A DNA stretch of 64,000 nt from Amaricoccus sp. (GTDB lineage: Bacteria; Pseudomonadota; Alphaproteobacteria; Rhodobacterales; Rhodobacteraceae). The translations under genes were made by a program, and so were the position numbers. The notes beneath the pieces were generated by a model. It was given only the letters and a program-made list of their open reading frames with translations, was not told where the DNA came from and did no database searches. The stretch is from assembly GCF_017993425.1 (NCBI RefSeq), contig NZ_JAGOMQ010000021.1, positions 1 to 64,000 of the forward strand. The letters are read 5' to 3'. This document shows, in pieces, positions 8,549 through 16,395 of the stretch. The stretch's first letter is position 1. Each line of letters begins with the position of its first letter.

Positions 8549-9904
8549 TCAGTCGGAAAGGACGAAGCGGTTCCGCGACGCGCCGCGCAGCGACAGGCGG
8601 TAGACGACCACCGCGACCACGAAGGTGGCAGGCGCCGACCACGAGGCGAGGCTGCCGCCCGCCTCATGCAGGATGAGGCCGACCGCGGCCGCGCCGAACC
8701 AGGACAACAGGCCGCCCGGGTTGATCGAGGGCACGCGGTCGCGATCGACGACCATGTCGCCCCCGAGGACGCGCTCATAGACGCCGCTGAGGATGTGGGT
8801 AAGCGCGATCGCGACCCACGCGACGACGAAGATGCCCTGGTAGGCGAGCGCCTGGAGGATGTAGGCGAAGACGTCGGCCAGCATCAGCAGGTAGACTGCA
8901 AGGCCGACGACACAGGCCCAGACCGCCTTCGGGAGCTTCAGGCCGAAGGCGGTTTCGGCGAAGGATTCCATGTTCACCGCAGCGAGGTAGTAGTTCGCGG
9001 TGTTGATGCGGGTCTGGCTGATCCAGACGAAGGCGAGTCCGGCGAGACCCATCAGCTTGACGATGGCGAGCACGACCGACACTTCGGTCACCCCGCCCTC
9101 GGTCGGCAGGGACGCCGCGAGGAAGATCCCGACAAGGCCGTTGAGCAGGAAGGCGACGAGGTAGAAGGGCGCTCCGAAGTTGAAGAAGGCGTGGTAGTCG
9201 CTGTCCTTCCGGGCGCCGAAGCGAGCGTAGTCGAAGGTGTACATCATCAGGACCCAGACGCCCATGAAGGCGACGAAGCAGTCCCACCAGCCGCCGGCCG
9301 GGGCGCCGCCCTCTGGCCCGAGCGTCAGCCAGGCGTTCGAGTAGCCGTATTCGGTGATCGCGAGCACCACGGCGGCGATGAGCCCGAGCAGGTACAGCGG
9401 CAGGAGCACGCCGTTGAACTTGTCGAGCCAGTTCTGGATCGAGCCGAAGATCAGGGCCACGGAATAAACGACGACGATCAGGCCGGCGACGGGATAGGCG
9501 AGGCCCGCAAAGGTCTGCGACAGGGCGACGGCAATGACCGAGCCTTCGAAGACGGCGTAGTAGATCGCCGTAGCGAAGAAGATCAGCGTCGCGATCGCTG
9601 CGCCGCTGCGGCCGAGCAGCACCCGCGACAGGAGCGAGACGCTGAGGCCGGTGCGGATCGCGTAGCGGGCGAGGACGGCATTGACGGCGGCGTAGGCGAC
9701 GACGGACAGCGCGATGCCGGTGATGGCGTTGACCGAGCCGTAGGCGAGCGCCAGCGAGGCGGCGACCACGAGATAGAACATCGCCGAGCAGACCGACCAC
9801 CAGGCCATCGTGAGCGGCAGGCGGCCCATGCGGGCATCGACGGGAACCGGACGGTCGGAGAATTCGAGCTCCGCCCCCTCCTGTTGTTGCAGCTTTCCAG
9901 CCAT
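8549..9904 (-). CDS. NCS1-family cytosine/purine/hydantoin-type permease
   Basis: A 451-residue membrane protein starting at the ATG at 9904 behind AAAGGAG. About 12 hydrophobic segments can be seen from residue 30 on (MAWWSVCSAMFYLVVAAS, IALSVVAYAAVNAVLARYAI and so on). Its layout matches the CodB/PucI branch of nucleobase:cation symporters: a polar N-terminus, an early GS-rich helix, and a loop with ISQTRINTANYYLAAVNMES in the second half. Its position as third gene after hyuB and hyuA suggests that it imports the hydantoin, allantoin-like or other cyclic amide substrate of that enzyme. The exact substrate cannot be read from the sequence. It is 87 nt downstream of hyuA. Confidence 0.85.
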   Translation of the reverse strand: MAGKLQQQEGAELEFSDRPVPVDARMGRLPLTMAWWSVCSAMFYLVVAASLALAYGSVNAITGIALSVVAYAAVNAVLARYAIRTGLSVSLLSRVLLGRSGAAIATLIFFATAIYYAVFEGSVIAVALSQTFAGLAYPVAGLIVVVYSVALIFGSIQNWLDKFNGVLLPLYLLGLIAAVVLAITEYGYSNAWLTLGPEGGAPAGGWWDCFVAFMGVWVLMMYTFDYARFGARKDSDYHAFFNFGAPFYLVAFLLNGLVGIFLAASLPTEGGVTEVSVVLAIVKLMGLAGLAFVWISQTRINTANYYLAAVNMESFAETAFGLKLPKAVWACVVGLAVYLLMLADVFAYILQALAYQGIFVVAWVAIALTHILSGVYERVLGGDMVVDRDRVPSINPGGLLSWFGAAAVGLILHEAGGSLASWSAPATFVVAVVVYRLSLRGASRNRFVLSD

Positions 9905-9916
9905 GACTTCTCCTTT

Positions 9917-9978
9917 CGCCGGTCAGACCGGCGGCGGCATGCGTTTCGGAAAGGAGGCCCGGCCGTCGGGCGGCCGGG
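9917..9978 (-). promoter_or_regulatory. Two tandem intercistronic hairpins between hyuA and the permease gene
   Basis: Within the 87-nt gap are two perfect hairpins: CCCGGCCG/CGGCCGGG (9958-9978, 8-bp stem, 5-nt loop) and CGCCGGT/ACCGGCG (9917-9933, 7-bp stem, 3-nt loop). Neither has a T-run, so they are less likely to be full terminators. They may stabilise the upstream mRNA segment or lower permease expression. Confidence 0.5.
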
Positions 9979-9991
9979 CGGAGGGGAGGGG

Positions 9992-12115
9992 TCAGGCCCC
10001 GAGGAGCGCCGCCTCGGCGGTGGGCGCCGCGGCGGCCGGGGCATCGGCGACAATGACGTAGACGCCGGTCTCGTCGAGCCGCGCGGTCCAGCCGGGCTCG
10101 ATCACGATGGTCGTCGTGACCTCCTCGATGACCGCAGGGCCCGCGAGCTCGTCGCCGGCGCCGAGCTTGGCGCCGTCATAGACCGGCGTCGGCGTCGTGG
10201 CGCCATCGGCCGAAAAGACCATGTCGCGCTTGCCCTTGACGGCGCTGTCGGCGCCCCTGCCGGCGGCGATCGTCATCCGGCCCGGCTTCTCGACGTGACC
10301 CGTGACGACGCTCTCGACGTTGACGACCTCGACGGCGCTGTGCGGCTCGGCATAGGTGTAGAGCTGCCGGTGCCGTTCGTGGAACGCCGCCTTGATCGTT
10401 TCGAGCGTCTCCTCGGTGACGTCGAAGATGTCGATCTCGACCGTGCATTCATGCACCTGCCCGACGTAGCGCATGTCGAGGCTGCGCCGGATCGAGATCT
10501 TGTCGCCGCTGAAGCCGTCCTCGGCGAGATCGGCCCGGCCGCGGGTTTCGAGCTCGTCGAACAGCCGCGCGAGACGCGCCGCGGCTTCCGCTCCTTCGAG
10601 GCGCATCGGGGCGGGGGCCATGTAGTTGTACTTCACGTCCGACAGGATCTGCCCGTAGGCGCAGAGGCCCGAGGCGAGCTTCGAGAACAGCACCTTGCCG
10701 ATGCCCATCTCGCGGGCGAGCGCGGTGATGTGGGCGCCGGTGGCGCCGCCGGCGCCCATCAACACGAAGTCGCGCGGATCATAGCCCCGCTCCACAGAGA
10801 CGCGACGGATGGCGTTCACCATGTTGTTGTTGACCACGGTGAACATGCCGTAGGCGGCCTTGCGGATGTCGAGCCCGAGCGGGTTCGCGAGCCGCGAGGA
10901 GATCGCCTTCTCCGCCTTGGACTTGTCGAGCGGCAGCCGGCCGCCGACGAGGCCCTCGGGGCTGAGATAGCCAAGGACGACGTTGGCGTCCGTCGTCGTC
11001 GGGTTCTCGCCGCCCCGGCCGTAGCAGGCCGGTCCCGGCTCGGAACCCGCCGACTGCGGACCCATCTGCATCAGCCCCATCGAGTCGATCCAGCCGATCG
11101 AGCCGCCGCCGGCGCCGAGCGTCTCGACCTGAACCATGGGGATACCGATCCGGTAGCGCAGGAAGTCGATGTTCTTGCTGACGTTGGCCTGGCCGTCGCG
11201 AGTCAGGGTGATGTCGAAGGACGTGCCCCCCATGTCGACGGTGATGATGTTCTTCTCGCCCCAGGGCTCGCCGACGTGGAGCGCCGCCTGCGGCGCCGAG
11301 GCAGGGCCGGAGTTGATCGCATAGACCGATTGGTCCGTCACCGTGTTGCCGAGGGCGAGGCCGCCGTTCGACATGAAGTAGCGCACCGGGTGTCGCGAGC
11401 CGAGCTCGCGGAACTTGGCGTCGACGGCCGTGACGTAGCGATGGAGGATGGGCGCGAGATAGGCGTTCACGATCGCCGTCGAGGTGCGGGTATATTCGCG
11501 CACCTGCGGATAGAGGATGGAGCCGACCGTCAGGCGCACGTCCGGCATCATCTCCCGGACGATCTCGGCGGCACGCAGCTCGTGGTCGGTATGCAGCACC
11601 GACCAGACGAAGGAGATGGCGACGGATTCGACGCCTTCCTTCAGAAAGTATCGGCAGGCCGCGCGCACGTCCTCCTCGTCGAGCGGCGTGCGCACCGAGC
11701 CGTTCGACAGAACGCGCTCCTGGACGCCGCGCCGAAGGTGGCGCGGGACCAGCATGGTCGCCGGCGGATAGCTCGGGTCGTAGCGGTAGCCGTCCTCCTT
11801 GTGGCCGAGGCGGATTTCGATCGAATCCTCATGGCCACGGGTGGCGATGAGGCCGGTCCTGGCGCCGGTGTGCGTGATGAGCGCGTTGAGCCCGACCGTC
11901 GTGCCGTTGATGCAGAGATCGGCGTTCGAGACGATGTCTCTTGCGCTGATGCCGGTCTCCTCGGTGATGAGGGCCAGGCCGTTCTCGATGGCCTGCGTCG
12001 GGTCCTTGGGCGTCGACAGCGTCTTGAAGATGCGGACCTGACCGTTCGTGTCAGCGAGGATGAAGTCCGTGAAGGTGCCGCCGGCGTCGATACCCACGCG
12101 ATACTGATTGCGCAT
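9992..12115 (-). CDS. hyuA: Hydantoinase/oxoprolinase subunit A (HyuA family), first copy
   Basis: A 707-residue ATP-dependent cyclic-amide hydrolase subunit with an actin/Hsp70-type fold. It starts at the ATG at 12115 after AAAGGAC. The N-terminal phosphate-binding motif is GIDAGGTFTDFILAD, followed by INGTTVGLNALITHTG. The central domain carries NIITVDMGGTSFDITLTRDG and the VETLGAGGGSIGWID motif. With HyuB it would open hydantoins or 5-oxoproline with ATP hydrolysis; related pairs also act as N-methylhydantoinases or carboxylases such as acetophenone carboxylase. It lies 27 nt downstream of hyuB and upstream of an NCS1 permease. Confidence 0.9.
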   Translation of the reverse strand: MRNQYRVGIDAGGTFTDFILADTNGQVRIFKTLSTPKDPTQAIENGLALITEETGISARDIVSNADLCINGTTVGLNALITHTGARTGLIATRGHEDSIEIRLGHKEDGYRYDPSYPPATMLVPRHLRRGVQERVLSNGSVRTPLDEEDVRAACRYFLKEGVESVAISFVWSVLHTDHELRAAEIVREMMPDVRLTVGSILYPQVREYTRTSTAIVNAYLAPILHRYVTAVDAKFRELGSRHPVRYFMSNGGLALGNTVTDQSVYAINSGPASAPQAALHVGEPWGEKNIITVDMGGTSFDITLTRDGQANVSKNIDFLRYRIGIPMVQVETLGAGGGSIGWIDSMGLMQMGPQSAGSEPGPACYGRGGENPTTTDANVVLGYLSPEGLVGGRLPLDKSKAEKAISSRLANPLGLDIRKAAYGMFTVVNNNMVNAIRRVSVERGYDPRDFVLMGAGGATGAHITALAREMGIGKVLFSKLASGLCAYGQILSDVKYNYMAPAPMRLEGAEAAARLARLFDELETRGRADLAEDGFSGDKISIRRSLDMRYVGQVHECTVEIDIFDVTEETLETIKAAFHERHRQLYTYAEPHSAVEVVNVESVVTGHVEKPGRMTIAAGRGADSAVKGKRDMVFSADGATTPTPVYDGAKLGAGDELAGPAVIEEVTTTIVIEPGWTARLDETGVYVIVADAPAAAAPTAEAALLGA

Positions 12116-12142
12116 ATCTTGTGTGTCCTTTCGTGTCCGGAT

Positions 12143-13891
12143 TCAGTGGGCGCGGGCGGCGGCGGTGGCCGGCTCGTCCACGATCAGAGTCTCGCGGTCG
12201 GTGATGATGACGCCGTAGTCGCGGCGGGCGCCTTCGAGCGACACGAGTCCGTTCCTCACATCCTCCACTACCAGGGCGACGTCGCGTTCGAACGGATTGC
12301 CGAAACCGCCGCCGCCGGGGTTGACGTTGGCCGCGACCTGGCCGGGCTGGATGATCTCGATCGCGTTGTCGGTCAGGATGTCGGTCCTGCCGTTCCGGGT
12401 GATCTCCATCCGGCCGACCTTGGGCGCGAGCATCTCCGACTTCGCCCCGGCCGCGCCCATGGCGGGAATGCGCCGGCCTTCGCCGAACATGACGAGCGTC
12501 ATCGGCGAGTCGAGCGGCTCGACCTCCCAGCGCGCGCCGGAGCCGCCGCGGAATTTGCCCGCGCCGCCCGAGTCCTCCATCATCGAATAGCGGTGGATGA
12601 TGATCGGATAGGAGTGCTCGAGCATCTCGATGTCGCCCGAGGTCAGCGCGCCGAAGCAGCAGAGCGGCCCGCGCACGTGCCAGCCGTCCTGGCCGTTGGT
12701 GGCGCCGGCGCCCGAGATGATCGAGGCCAGCACCATCGTGACGTATTCCTCGTCGTGCCGGGTGTCATGGCCGGCGATGTTGCAGCCGTTGGCATGACCC
12801 CAGCTCGCCGAGACCTTGTCCGGGGCCGCCTGCTCGAAGGCGAGCCGCACCGCGTCGGTCAGCGTCTCCATCGGCGTCGTCGTGCAGTTCATGTGCGGCG
12901 CAGGCTCACGCGCGTTGCAGAGCGTGCCCTTCGGCCCCATGTCGGTGGTGACGCAGCGATAGAGGCCCTCGTTGTAGGGCGGCGGCAGCTGGGCGAACAT
13001 CATCAGCCCGAGATAGACGCCCGAGTGCGAGTTCCCCTCGTAGGAATTGATGAAATAGGGGATCTGCGGCGGGCTTGAGATGGCGATATGACAGGTGTCG
13101 CCCTTGATGGTGACCCGCGCGGTGATCTCGAAATCGCCGAAGCCGTGGCCCGCGTCCTCAAGGATTGCCGTGCCGCTGTAGGTTCCGTCCGGGACGGCGG
13201 CGATCAGCTTGCGCATGTGCTTGTCGGCCATGTCGAGCAGCACGTCGATGCAGTCCCGCACCGTTTGCAGGCCGTATTTCTCGATGAGGCCGATCAGGTT
13301 GCGCGCGCCGACCTGGCAGGCGCCGATCAGCGCGTTGAAGTCGCCTTCCTGGTCGCGCCGCGCCCGTACGTTGGTGAGGATCAGGTTCATCACGTCGCGG
13401 CGCGGCGTGCCCTTGTCCCAGAGCTTGACCGGCGGGATGCGCAGCCCCTCGGCGTAGATTTCCTTGGCCTCCGGATTGTAGCCGGCCGGAACCGGGCCGC
13501 CGATATCGGTCAGATGGCCCTTGCAGACCGTCCAGAACACCAGCTCGCCCTTGTAGAACACCGGATAGTACATGCAGGTGTCGATGATATGGCTGCCGGC
13601 GTAGTCCGGGTCGTTGTGCAGGATCAGGTCGCCCTCGTGGATGTCGCCTTCGAAGAACCGCGCCACCGCCTTCATCGCCGGGATCAGCGAGCCGAGGTGG
13701 ATCGGGATGTCCTGGCCCTGCAGGATCATCTCCGGCACATGGTTGAAGAGCGCGGTGGAATAGTCGTGAGCGAGGTTGAACACGCTTGAGCGCGCAGTCT
13801 TTTCCAGTGTCAGGGTCATTTCGCGCTGGGTCGTCTCCAGCACACCTCGCACTACCGTCAGGGTGATGGGATCAACTTGCTTGACAGGCAC
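12143..13891 (-). CDS. hyuB: Hydantoinase/oxoprolinase subunit B (HyuB family), first copy
   Basis: A 582-residue HyuB subunit. The GTG at 13891 (MPVKQVDPITLTVVRG) is preferred because GGAAGGAG lies upstream and family members begin here; the longer open frame upstream is regulatory DNA. Family landmarks are QREMTLTLEKTARSSVF, HNDPDYAGSHIIDTCMYYPV, GHLTDIGGPVPAGYNPEAKE, the C-terminal DSGGAGKFRGGSGARWEVEP and VNPGGGGFGNPFERDV. It acts with HyuA on a cyclic amide or a related substrate. It is the first gene of the operon hyuB-hyuA-permease and divergent from the AraC gene. Confidence 0.9.
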   Translation of the reverse strand: MPVKQVDPITLTVVRGVLETTQREMTLTLEKTARSSVFNLAHDYSTALFNHVPEMILQGQDIPIHLGSLIPAMKAVARFFEGDIHEGDLILHNDPDYAGSHIIDTCMYYPVFYKGELVFWTVCKGHLTDIGGPVPAGYNPEAKEIYAEGLRIPPVKLWDKGTPRRDVMNLILTNVRARRDQEGDFNALIGACQVGARNLIGLIEKYGLQTVRDCIDVLLDMADKHMRKLIAAVPDGTYSGTAILEDAGHGFGDFEITARVTIKGDTCHIAISSPPQIPYFINSYEGNSHSGVYLGLMMFAQLPPPYNEGLYRCVTTDMGPKGTLCNAREPAPHMNCTTTPMETLTDAVRLAFEQAAPDKVSASWGHANGCNIAGHDTRHDEEYVTMVLASIISGAGATNGQDGWHVRGPLCCFGALTSGDIEMLEHSYPIIIHRYSMMEDSGGAGKFRGGSGARWEVEPLDSPMTLVMFGEGRRIPAMGAAGAKSEMLAPKVGRMEITRNGRTDILTDNAIEIIQPGQVAANVNPGGGGFGNPFERDVALVVEDVRNGLVSLEGARRDYGVIITDRETLIVDEPATAAARAH

Positions 13892-14129
13892 CTGAGTTCT
13901 CCTTCCTGTTGGGAGCAAAATGCGCAGACGATTTGGTTGCGGGACCGGGGATCGCGCTCCATTTGGTTCGTCGTCGGCGGCATTCGCTGGAAGGATGACA
14001 GTCTTCACCCGACCTGTCTTGTCAGTGGGTGAACGATCCTTTTCCAAACCGCGCACTCGCACACCAGCGCGTTGCCCGTGCTGGTGTGCGGTGCTATCTT
14101 CTTTTTGCCCAGACGGGAGGGGAGGGCGC
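13892..14129. promoter_or_regulatory. Divergent promoter/operator region between hyuB and the araC-type gene
   Basis: Three symmetric elements are packed into 160 bp. ATTTGGTT occurs twice as a direct repeat 30 bp apart (13931-13938 and 13961-13968). TTCACCC (14004-14010) and GGGTGAA (14027-14033) form an inverted repeat. GCACACCAGC (14059-14068) and GCTGGTGTGC (14080-14089) form a perfect 10-bp inverted repeat 21 bp apart, just ahead of the AraC gene's ribosome site. Direct repeats are typical AraC-family sites, so the neighbouring regulator probably acts here, and the last element could serve autoregulation. Confidence 0.6.
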
Positions 14130-15173
14130 TTGCCCGATCGGACGCCGAGCGAGGAGCATCTAGAGCACACTGAGCTGTGGCGCCGCACGGTCTCGGATGC
14201 CTACTTTCCCCTCAACGTCTCCCTTCTCGTTCCGTCGGGCTTCACCGCGAACCTGACGCGTGCGAGCTTTGGCGAAGTGTCGCTGTCGCGCCTTCGCTCG
14301 GCGCCGGTGCGCTACGAGCGCGAGGCGCAGCATGTCGCTGCGATGACCGACGAGGTATTTCTCGTGACCTTGCCCGTCGTCGGCGCCTTCGAGTTCAGCC
14401 AGAGGGGCTACGAGGTCAGTTGCGCCCCGGGTGGGCTCGTGCTCGAACGCGGTCACGAGCCCTACCGCTTCCAGTATGTCGTGCCGAGCGATCTGCTGGT
14501 GATGAAGGTCGGCGCCCGGGCGCTCGGCGAGCGTATCGGCAACTCCAAACGCTTCGGGCAATGGGTGTTCGACGCGCGCACCGGCCTCGGAAGCCTGTTT
14601 TCGACGCTGCTGGCCGAAGCCCACCGCTGCGGCCGCGGGATCGAGGGCGTGCCGCGAACCGTCGTCGGTCGCCAGCTTCTCGAATTGCTGGCGCTAGTGC
14701 TCGCCGAAGACCAGCGGGTGCTGGGCAGCTCGCTCTCGGTGGTTCGGGCTGCGCATCTCCAGCGCGCTGAGCGCTATATTCGCGCCAACTTCACCGATGC
14801 CGACATGTCGCCGGAAAAGGTGGCCACAGCCTGCGGCATCTCGACCCGATACCTGCACGGACTTTTCCGCGATCTCGAGACCACCGTCGCGCAACGCATC
14901 CGCGACGTCCGGCTCGTCGCCGCTCGGGATGCGTTGCGTACGCCGGGGACATCCTCCCTGTCCGACGTCGCCTACCGGTTCGGGTTCACCGACCAGGCGC
15001 AGTTCTCCCGCCTTTTCAAGCAGTCGTTCGGCGAGACGCCCTCGGCGTATCGTAGCCAGAGCCTGGGCGCCGCCTCAGGCCCCCGCCCACCTGCGGCGGC
15101 GGTCGCCCCACCCGTTGCCGTTGCTGCGGAAGACTATGATTGCAGCCACTTCGGGTCGCCTCGATCGGGATAA
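14130..15173 (+). CDS. AraC-family transcriptional regulator with a foreign C-terminal tail
   Basis: The TTG at 14130 is chosen because GGGAGGGGAGGGCGC lies directly before it; this gives 347 residues. The N-terminal half resembles the AraC-binding-like domain (TRASFGEVSLSRLRSAPVRY, GAFEFSQRGYEV). The C-terminal two-HTH domain runs from AERYIRANFTDADMSPEKV to SDVAYRFGFTDQAQFSRLFK. It is divergent from the hyuB-hyuA-permease operon and is its likely regulator. After the normal family end (about SAYRSQS), a Pro/Ala-rich linker and AEDYDCSHF follow. That is the start of an Excalibur calcium-binding motif which continues out of frame as RLDRDNDGIACPD (15157 on). A deletion or frameshift seems to have joined two genes. 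Confidence 0.82.
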   Translation: MPDRTPSEEHLEHTELWRRTVSDAYFPLNVSLLVPSGFTANLTRASFGEVSLSRLRSAPVRYEREAQHVAAMTDEVFLVTLPVVGAFEFSQRGYEVSCAPGGLVLERGHEPYRFQYVVPSDLLVMKVGARALGERIGNSKRFGQWVFDARTGLGSLFSTLLAEAHRCGRGIEGVPRTVVGRQLLELLALVLAEDQRVLGSSLSVVRAAHLQRAERYIRANFTDADMSPEKVATACGISTRYLHGLFRDLETTVAQRIRDVRLVAARDALRTPGTSSLSDVAYRFGFTDQAQFSRLFKQSFGETPSAYRSQSLGAASGPRPPAAAVAPPVAVAAEDYDCSHFGSPRSG

Positions 15174-15202
15174 TGACGGGATAGCCTGCCCTGATCATGC
15201 CG

Positions 15203-15344
15203 CCCCGTGCTGAGCTTCGGGATGCGCAGGTTCAGCTGCCCGAGCCCGGGTGTCGAGCGTCCGGTCGCGGTAGACGTTGCGCCAGGTCGACCGCTCGCCG
15301 GTTCGTTCGTACCGCCCCGCGCCGATCATGCCCTCCAGAGCCCG
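15203..15344 (-). pseudogene. Fragment of an IS256/Mutator-family transposase
   Basis: On the minus strand the frame reads RALEGMIGAGRYERTGERST and then WRNVYRDRTLDTR. After a frame change it continues LGQLNLRIPKLSTG. This is the conserved N-terminal region of IS256-type transposases (RxERTxxRxxYRNGYRxRxLDTRxGxLxLxIPKLR). Only about 45 codons remain and no DDE catalytic region is present. It directly abuts the broken tail of the AraC gene and may mark the event that truncated its neighbour. Confidence 0.7.
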
Positions 15345-15357
15345 CCCTCAGCGGCGC

Positions 15358-16320
15358 TCAAACGGACCGCGCCGTATCGGCCAGCGTTTCGAGCAGCCAT
15401 TGCAGCCCGGCGTCGCGATCCGAGCGCTGGTGCCAGATCGCGTCGAAGCTCACCTCCAGAGGCTCGTAGGGGAGATCGAGGATCGCCAGAACGCCCTGGT
15501 CGACGGCGCGCCGGGCGAGCCGCTCCGGCAGGGTCGCCACCATGTCGGTGCCGGCGAGGATGTCGGGAACCGCCGCGAAATGCGGGAGCGAGACCGCGAC
15601 ATGGCCGACCATGTCCTTGTCCTTCGCGCTCGTCTCGATCACCAGCCGGTCGATCCAGACGCGGCGCCAGACGCCCCGCTCGTCCATGAACCCGTCAGAT
15701 CCCTGGTCCTCGCTCCCGGTCAGCTCGACGACGAGGAAGGGAAACCCGAGCAGCCGGGCGAGGGTCACGGGGCCCTCGGTCAGCGGATGCTCGCGGCGCA
15801 CCACGACCGCCTCCTTCTCGAGGAAAAGCGGCGTCCGGCGCATGCGCGGCGGCAGGTCGGCGAACCAGCTCACCACGAGGTCGATGCGCCCCTCGTCGAG
15901 ATGGCGGATGACGTCGGTCCGGTTGCACGGGAAGACCCGGAGCTCGACCTGCGGCGCGACCTCGCTCAGCCGGCGGATCAGGCCCGGCAGCAGCGCGACG
16001 GCGCCGAAATCCGTGAGGGAGATCCGGAAGGCCCGGGTCGCGTCCGCGGGCACGAAGGGCCGCGCGCCGATGGCCTCGTCGATGCGGCCGAGGCCGTCGC
16101 GGATGCTCGGCGCCAGGTCGAGGGCGCGCCGCGTCGGCTCCATCCCGTGGTCGCCGTGGACGAAGAGCTCGTCGTCGAGCGCCCGGCGCAGCCGCGAGAG
16201 CGCATGGCTCACCGCCGAAGGCGTCACGCCGAGCGTCTTGGCGGCGCCGCTGACGCTGCCCTGCTCCAGGATCGCCTCGAAGGCGCGGAACAGGTTCAGG
16301 TCGATCCGCTGCAGGGACAC
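15358..16320 (-). CDS. LysR-family transcriptional regulator (NodD/SyrM-like)
   Basis: A 320-residue LysR protein from the GTG at 16320, preceded by AGGAG. The winged HTH is at about residues 8-65 (LNLFRAFEAILEQGSVSGAA, VTPSAVSHALSRLRRAL). The effector domain has FRISLTDFGAVALLPGLIRR and the acidic-rich second half. The 'RIDLNLFRAFEAIL' start is typical of the NodD-like branch. It lies 75 nt downstream of the last V-ATPase gene in the same direction, so it may be co-transcribed with that operon. Its target is unknown. Confidence 0.88.
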   Translation of the reverse strand: MSLQRIDLNLFRAFEAILEQGSVSGAAKTLGVTPSAVSHALSRLRRALDDELFVHGDHGMEPTRRALDLAPSIRDGLGRIDEAIGARPFVPADATRAFRISLTDFGAVALLPGLIRRLSEVAPQVELRVFPCNRTDVIRHLDEGRIDLVVSWFADLPPRMRRTPLFLEKEAVVVRREHPLTEGPVTLARLLGFPFLVVELTGSEDQGSDGFMDERGVWRRVWIDRLVIETSAKDKDMVGHVAVSLPHFAAVPDILAGTDMVATLPERLARRAVDQGVLAILDLPYEPLEVSFDAIWHQRSDRDAGLQWLLETLADTARSV

Positions 16321-16395
16321 CGCCTCAGTCTCCTGATTTCCGCCCGGCGCCCGGGCCTAACTCCGCCGCCATCCGCCGCCGCGGGGCGGCGGCCT

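Noticed and set aside
8666-13078. A 1470-codon open frame on the plus strand antisense to hyuA, hyuB and the permease
   Set aside because: It mirrors real genes on the other strand. Its translation is Asp/Arg/Gly/Val-rich without domain motifs, as is usual for antisense frames in GC-rich DNA.
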